Origin: Rhabditoides inermis | Taxonomy: Eukaryota; Nematoda; Chromadorea; Rhabditida; Rhabditidae | Assembly (NCBI GenBank): GCA_963966185.1 | Contig: CAWZYM010000188.1 | Span: 587,501-651,500, forward strand | Direction of reading: 5' to 3' | DNA: 64,000 nt | Part shown: one piece after another, positions 49,323 to 64,000 of the stretch | Position numbering within the stretch: the stretch's first letter is position 1 | Layout: the number at the start of each line of letters is the position of its first letter | Position numbers and translations under genes: made by a program | Notes under the pieces: generated by a model | Databases searched by the model: none | What the model was told of the DNA's origin: nothing | The model's input: only the letters and a program-made list of their open reading frames with translations

Positions 49323-50991
49323 GGGGCTTGAGGCATGTTTCTGAGCTAACGAGATTCGCGACGCCACTCAATAGAGCCGACGCGACGAGACGACCACGTG
49401 GATGAAGAGACGGCAGACGCGAGAGGAAAGCGAGAGAGTGTGCGTCACACGGAGAGCCGAGAGAAACGAGCCGGCTGTAATTGGCAGAGCCGCAAAAGTT
49501 GGGAAGAATCAAGAGAGAGAGGGAGAGAGGGACCGAGAACGGAAAGGAGTCAAGGAATCGAAAATGATGAAATAGCGACGGTTCGGCGAAATTCGATTAG
49601 CTCACAGTCGGCGAAATCAATGCCCCATTCGACACCGCCTCACACCCCCAGACAGTGATAAGACTATCTATAAGCCGAAACGTGACGCTATCAAATTCCA
49701 GCAAAACATATGGCCGAAATCAGAGGAATTTGGAGCACTTCTAAAACGCTGAGATGGAAATGAATGGAAAGTTGCAATTGATTTCGAACCAGGAACGCTG
49801 GAATCATTAATTCGCCGGCGCCGGAAACAGGGAGACTAGTTTCTAAGTGTTCGAGGAAAGAGGGAATGCTGTGACATCCTGATTGATTGCGGCTATTCGT
49901 TAACACCTCTACCAGCACTTTTCAAGATCGCAAAAGGGAGAGAAGACCGAAATGGAATAATGTTGTTGCTGTGAGAGCGAAGAGAGCTGCTAGAAATAGA
50001 TTGTGTCCTGTGTCCTTGTATTTTGTATAAATCCCCCACTCACCAAGACTTTGTTACGTGGAGGGAGAGAGACACAATAAAGCCATTAATACATTCATCT
50101 CTTATTCCAAGTATTATCTATCTATTGTGTTCCATCAAAAGAATACATGAACTTTCATACTTTGACTTCTCCGCTCCTCTCTAGAAATAGTCATCTCTCT
50201 AATTGCGCCTCACATGCTTCTAGTCTTCTAGAATTTCACATTCCGCTTGCAGATTCATGTCAGCAGAATGCGAAGGTTCGAGATTTTTTTCCCGCTTGTG
50301 AATGTGTAAGGGATAGTTAATTACAAATCCCTTACCTTTGAATTGAGCGTATACAGAGTCCGAGAACACTACAAACTACAAAGGGGATTTTTGAAACCAA
50401 ACACCAGAAAGACGTTGTGTTGGTGACGTCCGCTCAAAAAAGTGGGGAGGAATGCATGCGAGCATTGCAGATGGCGTGTCCAAGGAGAAGAAAGGAGGAG
50501 AGTCACGTAGTCATAGACCTAAATGCATGCTACACTTCCTCCTTTAGTTTCTAAATATATCAGATGTAACTGTTACCATCACTATTTGTAGCTTCAATAA
50601 ATATGCCTTCTTCCAAAAAGCTCAGCGAGTACGCACGTCATCAAAACAACTTTTACGAAAAGCGTAATAATCCAGGATATTGCTCGAACCAGACCAGAAA
50701 ACCGCACTTCATTTCGATTGTTTTCCAAGCTTCCACTCGCATTTGTATGTAGTATGTCCACCACCCATACTAGTATCTTTTCGAAGCGGAAAAGCAGTAC
50801 AGCCCCAAGAATCATATTAAGATTTATGGAATATCATAATCATAATCTGGGAAAACATTCTATAACATAGATAATAAGATAATATTACAGATAAAAGATG
50901 ACAAATGGGCGTATGCGCGTGTGACAATACCCACGGATAATGGGATGAAATAGGCATGAAGGAAAACACTGTTTGTTTCCGACCAGCATAT

Positions 50992-51040
<49 letters not shown>

Positions 51041-51329
51041 CGCCAGCAAATGCCGGCTGAATACACAACAGACCCACACGCTTTTGTACAATGAATCATT
51101 CCCAGAAATGTCCAATATCCGATTATAGCTTTTACACGCGATCATTGGCATTTTATAGGGCTCAACTGTCTTTTTTTTACGTTTTGACTTGATTTCATAA
51201 ACCTCTTTATCTCAATACATCCTTAACATTCGCATAAATCAACAAAACAAAGGCACGGTGAAAACCAACTTCGTACAATTCAGTGCCTACAGTACCCTAA
51301 AGTGAGCTACAGTGCTACCGTACTCCTGT
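47947..51329. other. gene-poor intergenic region
   Basis: Promoter side of the CAB-1-like gene and 3' side of the dehydrogenase gene. It contains (GA)n or (CT)n runs at about 48624-48690, 49038-49098, 49276-49320 and 50994-51037. Several open frames exist here but none shows a protein-like sequence or a splice context I can support. Confidence 0.45.
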
Positions 51330-54300
51330 CTACATGTACAGTCCTCCAGTCACTTCGAGGGTCGCTCCGGTGACATACTTGGACATGTCAGAAGAGAGAT
51401 AGACCACAGCGTCAGCAATGTCCTCGGTCTGAAAAATCATGAACATCATTATTCAAAACAAATAGTTTTCACCTTCGCATTTGTGCCTGAAAACAGCCAG
51501 TTTGATTCATTTCTGTTGTCACAATTTCACTTTGTCCTTATTAATGAGTCTAACCGGTAGTTTGTTGGATGCTGTATTTGTGAATATGTGAATTCTGATT
51601 CTGAATAAACACATTATTATGTTCTGATTCTGAATACCCATGATTAAACCATGAAGAAAAAACGAAGACACATGCATCATCAAATCTAAATTGTGGGAAA
51701 GCAATTTTTTCGAATACTTTAAGAGCCTGGTGCACTCACTCTAAAAGCGACAAAAGAAGATGAAAAAAAAACACGACTACCCAACGATGCTCCCTCCCTC
51801 TTATCTCCCTCACTACCAAATTGCTCATTCACTATCTGTTTATTTCTCTTTCACAAAGACTATAGTAAAGCAATTAGAGCAGGGAGCAATCCTAACCACA
51901 CACACACATATGCAAACGAATTCACTGCATATTATCACACCGACAAAAACCAGCGAACACAAAACACAAAAGTAATTTCACGACCCAGATCCTTTCCCCA
52001 TTCAGCTCTAGCAATTACACCATTCAATATTGGACTTGTGTCGTATACGTTTCACAGAAATAATAAAACCTCGTTAAACTATCTGTAGCTAATATAGTTA
52101 TGAAATCTGAAATTGATTAAAGAAACAAAATATATGAGAGATAAAAACAATCATCCCAAAACATCACGAATAAGTACATTAAAAATTATCACGAAAGAAA
52201 ATGTAAATCAAGTAATTATAATTTAAAACTTTTTTTTAAACAAAAATGCCACCTCTCCCATAGCGCCCATCGGAATACCGGCACAGATCGCCTGGAGGAC
52301 CTGAAAAGAAGAAAAGTCGAATGAATGAGGCCCATAGTCCGGAGTCTCTTCACTCGAGTCCAATCACATTCACTCAGTTATCCAAGGTAAACTATCACGA
52401 AAAAATAATGCCACGAATAATTGTGTGAAAATTGAAGAAGAAAGAATTGAACCTTAAATCCTCAAAAATATGTTTCAATCACATTTAAAACAATGAAAAT
52501 ATATTGTTTGCTTAATCGATCTCCAGAAGCCCTTCAAAACTAACTAATAATCATAATGCTTCAAATTACGGTATAATAAAGTTAGGTGTATCTAAAGATT
52601 TTATCGTTTCACTAACAACTAAGCTTTTGTTCCGTTCATAACTCAAAAGAGGCTTGTGCCAATATATAATCTACAAAGCACATTCACTGTTCACTCACAG
52701 ACTTCGCGCACCCTCTCATTTTCTCTCTTTCCGTTTCTCCCCCCCCCCCTCTCTCCCTCTCCTCCTCCCTCTCCCCCACCTTTGGCGGCATCTGTTCCGT
52801 CATGGGTGTGCGGATGAATCCGGGAAGAACGGCGTTCACACGGATGCCCTGCAAACATGACATATAGTCAGAATCAGCGAGTTAGCCCTTGGCTATGCGT
52901 CCAGCAGCCGCACGCGAAATAGTGGACACGCGACGCGCACCTGACCCTCTCCCTTATACTACTCTCTGTTTCTGACCGTAGGAAGAAGGGCGGCGCTCTT
53001 TCTAATTGCGGGTATACAATACAATCAAAATCTCATCCGCTATCACGCATCACATCTAGAACTAAGATTCACGCGTTACAACAACACATAATGTACATAT
53101 AGCGTATAGTGCTCGTACAGTGCAGACGCCAGATGATGTGCATAGTGCGAGAAAAAGCTTTGACCATGTATCTTTGTATCTTTGTATGTTCGTCTTCCCA
53201 CCTTGAGTGCGAGCTCCTTGGCTGCCGACTTGGAGAAGGCGACCACGCCGGCCTTCGTAGCTGCGTAGTTCGTCTGGCCGAAGCTGCCCACCTGAAGAGG
53301 TCAGAGGTCAGACCTCATACTAGAGTTTTGACACTTTCTGAGGATCTTTCCGAGACCGAGAACCTTTAGCCAGCAAAATTTCAACTATATCTAATTTGAG
53401 TCTGACTTCTACTTAAAGGCGAGACTCGATTATCTATCAAAAAGCCGCTTCATTTAAATCACCAAAGTTTACAGACTGTACACTGTTACAGTCAGACGTC
53501 AAATTGTTTAGAGGTCACATAATTCAATACCGGGTAAACTGTGAATTGCATTGCATTGAAGTTGTTTGTACGCTGTAGCTGTCGCAATCAAACACCTGCA
53601 TTTTGTATGTTTCCGCTTGACTTTACTTCTGTATCACGCATGAGCAAGACAATTTGAAGTCGTTACTTATCCGAAATTTAAAAAAATCTGAACAGTTACT
53701 GTTAATCTCAATGTCTCAAAACAAACAGTCTAAATCTCACTTATGAGATAAATCCGCCTATGGGACGAGAGGACGAGACCAATAGATCATCCCCTAACAA
53801 ACATACTTTGTCGACCTGGTCATCGGATCTGATCATTTGATACATCATTCGAAACATTATGTGGACGAGGAACTATATCTATTATCACATATTCGCTTTG
53901 ATATTCAGCTATGTGCAAATTGATGCTACTATTACCTCAATAACAGCGCTATCAAAGGTGATCTAACCGTTTTAATAAAGTTTCGATCAGAAAATTAAAA
54001 CCTTTAGAGCGCTTGTGGTTCGCCCACGTTTCCGGGCTCAGAATATATTGGGCAACTACTGATTACAAAGAAATGCAGCCCGGCACAGAAAGGTTATCCT
54101 TCTTTTTTATATATAAAGATTTCGGAGTACATGCTCCAAAACCTAACCGACGTTCTTTCAGTCCAAATACAAAACAGTTGCTCTCTACACGACCAGTGCT
54201 ACACTATGCCCGGTCAAAAACGAAAGAATTGCGATCTAACGTGAGCTAATGAATTCAACTTTCAAACAGCATAACTGTCAGGTGATAGGGTAGAAACTAG

Positions 54301-57300
54301 AAACCGTGCGTGCACTATGCTTTGTGTGCATCTGTTTTTTTTTAAAGATTTATTCTTCAAGTACAATTTAGATTCTGCAAACGCATTCGTGACGCCTCAA
54401 AAGACACGCAAGCGTGTATGAAAATGGCAAACACATTCTGCGAATTGGTGAGTAAAAAAATCCTAAATCACTTTCACAAATATAATTCAGGTCGACAAAT
54501 TCGGCGGGATCCCATTCTACTGGCCGAAATTGAAACAACTAGCAAGGAAGTGGATAGACATCAAATCCGAAGTGCGGAAAGTGCTGTGATGAAAAGCTAC
54601 AGCGTTACGTCAGAACAATAAACACGAGACTAAATAACGCAGTGAAACGTATTTCAAACCAAAACGTAAGAGGTAAGGGTAAACCATTCATCTTAGCATG
54701 TAATAATCATGTTTGTCATTCCAAATAAACATTTGATTCGATTCGATTTGAAGAGTTGTCCAATAATCACGTCAACTATGTAGAGCTCTCCACCGTACTT
54801 ACGCTACCGTACTCCGTTAGTCTACTACTAGGTGGGTCAAGGCAAGCAGTGGTCAGTACACATTTAGCTGACACGAAAATGTAAGAGCAACCCCCAGCCC
54901 ACCTTTCCGATGATGGAGCTGATGTTGACGATGGAGAGCGGACGCTTCTCCGCCACCGCGGACTGCGCGAAAGACTGGGTGACCTGGAAAAAGACACTAT
55001 ACAGTGAACACGGGATAATGATGTCTCTCATCAATAATGGTGTACACGCATTAGATGGTAGAATTTGTGTGTTTGATTTCGATATTCGATATTCGAAAAA
55101 AAAACGACCACGAAACAATTGAGACACACATATAGAACTATGTTTAAAAAGGACAATGAAACATAATATAAACATAATATATAATAAACATATCATTCAT
55201 TTTATTTTTCTTCTGGTCTTTTCTCCTTTCTCTAAGTTAGGCTCTCTCTACCACTCTCCCTCTCTCTCCACGCACCAGATGTACTCCCTTGAGGTTGACG
55301 GCGATCACTCGATCGAACTGCTCCTCCTTCATCTTCAACAGGGACGAGTCCTGCAAGTACACGCGATAAGACATATTGGGTTGAACTACTGTATTCTGGA
55401 CTGTATGGTATGGACTACTATATGAACTACTGCATCGTGTATCCTCCTGTGGGTTTCTTAGTTGCCTTGAATACTTGGATTACTGTCGTTTTACTCTTCC
55501 CTCTTGCGCGTTTTAAATCACTCCGCATCGACAATCCATCCCTTTCGTTTTGCATATGCAAATTACTGTCATTTCCCTACTCATTCAGGACTGCTGTAAT
55601 TAGTCAGTCACGTCGTTAATTCGCGCAACTCGTCGATTAGCATGTCTGGAGGGGCGAATAAAAGGCGGGCGCGGCGGGCTGCCGGCATCCATTCGCCATG
55701 GCTCAGTCCGTCCCTCCCGGAGATATCAACACCCAGCCGGGTACCAAGATCGTCTTCAACGCCCCCTACGATGACAAGCACACCTACCACATCAAGGTGG
55801 GTTGTCGACCACTACTGTATTCTACAGTAACCTTATCCTTGTATCTCTAGATCACCAACGCCGGAGGTCGCCGCATCGGATGGGCCATCAAGACCACCAA
55901 CATGAAGCGCCTCGGCGTCGACCCGCCGTGCGGAGTGCTCGACCCCAAGGAGGCCGTGCTGATGGCCGTCTCTTGCGACGCGTTCCAGTACGGTCAGGAG
56001 GACACCAACAACGACCGCATCACCATCGAGTGGACCAACACCCCCGACGGCGCCGCCAAGACCTTCCGCCGCGAGTGGTTCCAGGGCGACGGAATGGTCC
56101 GCCGCAAGAACCTCCCCATCGAGTACAACCCTTGAACGCATAATAAAGTGTACCCTCAAGTGTTGCTAATGGTATTGGCTCGCCTAGCGAGCTCCGATCT
56201 ATCCAATATATTAAAAGCCGCGTGGAAGAAACATGGGAAAAATCGATAATCAATCAATAATGCGTACCTGCGTGATGCCGGCGCAGTTGACGACGATGGA
56301 GGGGGCCTGTTTGAAGTGGGAGAGGGCAAAGTCGCGCAGAGCAGAAACGTCCGAGGACTGGAAAAGCATGTAAGTAACTCCATCCAATTCGCTTCTCCTC
56401 GTCAACGTCAGAGGACTGGAACCATATACTGCTCGTTCGTCAGGTACTTTTTTCAGTGTTTCAACTTTTGCAATGTTCAGAGAACACAATCATGACATCG
56501 GTTTACGTTACACTGATTCACCAATTGGAGATAAGTAATGAAACTAATGAAAGCGAAAGGATTATTTGTTATCCATTCTGAGTTATCGATAACAGCTATC
56601 CACAAGTTATACGCTTCAAACATCTGATTCTACTCAATGCTCGCAAAGAACAAACAATGTTTCACTCGTGTGGTAAGCTATGTAGGAAACAACAACCTCA
56701 ACACCCGAGTACAAATATCGCTCATTGATTCTCACTGTGTTTTCTCACATTGGAAAGTGAATAATTCCATCCACTGTCTGTTATCCACTAATCCTTTTCT
56801 TCTGTCGACAAAGACCGACATCAATCGATGTAGAGTTGTAGAGATAGACCGCAGATGCCCACCTTGCTGACGTCGGCGGCGAAGGGCGCGTGCGCGATGT
56901 TGGCAGATGAGGGGTCTGCAAGGAACGGATAGGAAGCATAGACACACAATCCATGCAACTATAGTTCTCAGCTCGCAATAAGTTGCGCGCGGTGGGGTAG
57001 ATCAGAGGAAGACGGAGAGTCAGCTCTCGACAATAGCGCGCAAAACAAGAGAGACATACGGCTATGGCACCGTATTTCGAACTGCAAACGAGGTAGATCG
57101 AAAACTATCGCTCTGGCGCAGAGTATATCTCAATTCACACTGCGCTGCACCAGCGCCTCGACCGTCTCGATATTTAAACCAAACGTATCACTGGACACAA
57201 ACTAAATTACAACTCAACTCAACTCAAAACCCAACTCACGCTGCACCAGCATGAACGAACCATTACCCATTAACCATACCATAGAAGATATAAGGACAAC

Positions 57301-57880
57301 TAGAAAAACGTAATAAGGGAACCAGGTGATAAGGACTCACGCTGCACGAGCGCCTCGACCGTCTTGACAAAAGAAAAGACTGACGAACTAGTCTAAACTA
57401 CTACCTTCATGCTACGATCTTCGTAGCAGAAAGCAAAACAACTCTTATCGGTTGATGAAAATGAGATGAAAATGAGAACTCACGCTGCACCAGCGCCTCG
57501 ACCGTCTTGGCGGCGCTGTCGTTATGCAGGTCCACCACGACGAGTCGCGCGCCCTGCTCCGCCAAACGGGCGCAGATCGAACGCCCGATGCCCGAGCCGC
57601 CGCCTGCGAGAAGGGATTGTGGTGTTAGGATTCTCGCCGCGTGGAGGGAGTGGTGTACTTGCGAACGAGTATTGTATGAATGCAACTAATGAATGTAACT
57701 AGTGTTCATTGCTATACCCATACCGCCGCCTGTGGAGAGGAGATTGTGATGTGTTTATTGTTTACTACATTGTTATTTGTTTAAAAGGCGAAGAGAATGG
57801 GAGAAGAGGGAGAAGAAACTTTAGAACAAAGGTAAGAACTCACCGGTGACGACTGCGAGCTTGCCGGCGAGGAGAGACAT
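51330..57880 (-). CDS. hsd17b8: HSD17B8-type short-chain dehydrogenase (3-oxoacyl-ACP/17-beta-hydroxysteroid reductase)
   Basis: NAD-dependent reductase of the SDR family. The vertebrate orthologue is the catalytic partner in mitochondrial fatty acid synthesis. Ten exons give 253 residues in frame: complement of 57844-57880 (ATG), 57484-57603, 56863-56915, 56268-56357, 55276-55350, 54903-54983, 53202-53291, 52780-52848, 52253-52300 and 51330-51428 (stop). Visible motifs are the GGGSGIG dinucleotide loop, [28 protein letters not shown] with the catalytic Ser, and the active-site NYAATKAG (YxxxK). [17 protein letters not shown] and the EVTGGLYM end match HSD17B8 closely. The length is normal. 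A major sperm protein gene lies antisense in the intron 55351-56267. Introns also hold exon-edge echoes (57137-57366) and a retroposon tail (about 54700). Confidence 0.95.
54690..54752 (+). mobile_element. retroposon-like 3' tail
   Basis: AATAATCATGTTTGTCATT then CCAAATAAACATTTGATTCG and repeated ATTCG. It closely matches the tails at about 32365-32400 and 39995-40045 inside the CAB-1-like introns. Confidence 0.6.
55656..55665 (+). promoter_or_regulatory. TATA-like element of the sperm protein gene
   Basis: GAATAAAAGG lies 33 bp upstream of the ATG, in a GC-rich context. It would leave a very short 5' leader, as is usual for major sperm protein genes. Confidence 0.4.
55698..56135 (+). CDS. 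msp: major sperm protein (MSP)
   Basis: Cytoskeletal protein that drives crawling of nematode amoeboid sperm and is released as an oocyte-maturation signal (family knowledge). Two exons, 55698-55796 and 55851-56135, give exactly 127 residues, the standard MSP length. The sequence starts [10 protein letters not shown] and contains [51 protein letters not shown] and [19 protein letters not shown], all hallmarks of the Ig-like MSP fold. One 54 bp intron splits it after HIK. Most C. elegans msp genes lack introns. AATAAA follows at 56142-56147. It lies inside an intron of the HSD17B8-type gene on the opposite strand. Confidence 0.98.
56142..56147 (+). terminator. polyadenylation signal of the sperm protein gene
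   Basis: AATAAA seven bases after the MSP stop codon, consistent with a short 3' UTR. Confidence 0.6.
57137..57366. repeat. three degenerate echoes of an exon end and splice donor
   Basis: The exon end at 57484 reads, on the + strand, CTCACGCTGCACCAGCGCCT followed by CGACCGTCTTGG. Partial copies lie at about 57145-57166, 57238-57253 and 57338-57366. They sit in the following intron and include the complement of the GTGAG donor to varying extent. Confidence 0.75.
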
Positions 57881-58489
57881 GGTGCTGCAACAACGGAAAC
57901 GTTAGCATGTTCATAATCACAAGTCTAAGTCACTAGGAATATCGTGAGGCGAGGCGAAGCGAGCGCTCTATGCACCACAGAAAATTTCACGGAAACTGCG
58001 CGTACAAAACACGGCGTGTTTCATCGATAAGCAAGTGATACGTGATACGAGTGGTGAGATGGGAGAGACCTTCCGATACTTCACACATCACACAGCAGGA
58101 AACAAGGGCGAAGGACGCAAAAAAGAGCAGACAGCTGATAGATCGAGAGCGATTGTGCAGTTGCGTGCGAGTTGTGCAGCAGTGTTGCACGTGCGCACTA
58201 TTGTAGTGTTTGCGCGCGAAACGAATTTTTCTAATCGATCACTCAAACAATAAACATTCCTGAAAATATTTGCAATATGTTTCATTGTTTTAACTCTTCC
58301 AAAACTTCACGTAATATATTTATCATTTTCCATAGCACACAAGTATCAGTCCACTGAACATCGTCATCAAAGAAATATCGTCATGAATTCACAAAGAGGA
58401 GAGTAGTATTCTTAGTGTACAAGCATAGCAGTGTGAGAGAGAGAGGGAACAAGGGGGAAGCACCAGTAGAGGGGATGAAATGGCGCTCG

Positions 58490-58532
<43 letters not shown>

Positions 58533-58773
58533 CTCACACGGGTACTGGGGAATGAACACATCACTAGGGATTATGCAACACCCGCAATTCACAGACATCT
58601 CCATACTCCCCCGGGGCGCCGCGACACTCGACATTAGGTTACGAGATTATTACTAATTACAATATAGTTACGCGATTATTACTAATTATTAGTCGAATAG
58701 AATCTACAATCGGATGGGGTCGAGTGGCGGATACGGCGGCGGGGGGCAGGAGCGGGGGGCCGATCGGGGCGCC
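57881..58773. other. intergenic between two leftward genes
   Basis: Promoter of the dehydrogenase gene and 3' UTR of the Rho GEF. A (GA)n run lies at 58494-58528. No other feature is seen. Confidence 0.5.
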
Positions 58774-63940
<5,167 letters not shown>

Positions 63941-64000
63941 CTATGGCAACAGTAGGTAAACGAGTCGATAACAAATATCCACCGAGTAAGCAATGCAAAT

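Noticed and set aside
49398..49658. 86-codon charged open frame
   Set aside because: Arg/Glu/Ser-rich and near GA-rich DNA, without splice context or recognisable domain. It could not be told from chance.

Overview
The window is eukaryotic and almost certainly from a free-living nematode. It holds a complete 127-residue major sperm protein gene, a nematode-type cysteine synthase, two divergent serpentine receptors of chemoreceptor type, a short amidated-neuropeptide precursor and a homologue of NPDC1/CAB-1. Genes are split into many small exons with GT-AG introns. Much of the non-coding DNA is (GA)n/(CT)n low complexity, microsatellite and foldback or MITE DNA. A diplogastrid such as Pristionchus would fit the gene structure and repeat load, but that genus-level guess is inference.

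Layout, left to right. 251-2316: purine-rich low-complexity tract. 3170-5863 (-): cysteine synthase, 3' end missing, with two foldback elements in an intron. 7653-12037 (-): 13 phase-consistent exons of an unrecognised charged protein. 13235-14063 (+): neuropeptide precursor. 14526-20638 (-): 12-exon unrecognised protein. 23694-26272 (+) and 27702-28829 (-): seven-transmembrane receptors. 29218-44591: a head-to-tail tandem duplication (about 8.2 and 7.1 kb) carrying the 3' exons of a CAB-1/NPDC1-like gene whose 5' exons lie at 45049-47946. 47947-51329: gene-poor. 51330-57880 (-): HSD17B8-type short-chain dehydrogenase with a major sperm protein gene (55698-56135, +) nested inside an intron on the other strand. 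58774-63940 (-): DH-PH part of an MCF2/MCF2L-like Rho GEF, whose 5' end lies beyond the window.

I assembled exons by hand from splice signals and reading phase. The cysteine synthase, HSD17B8, Rho GEF, CAB-1 3' exons, major sperm protein and neuropeptide models are phase-consistent throughout. The 5' ends of the 7653-12037 gene and the middle of the CAB-1 gene are unresolved.

The genes do not form an operon or a single pathway. The most interesting features are structural. These are the duplicated CAB-1 3' cassette, with lineage-specific transposon insertions and filled/empty site pairs; partial echoes of exon edges in the flanking introns of several genes; an inverted copy of one exon edge able to form a long hairpin; and purine tracts abutting many 5' splice sites.
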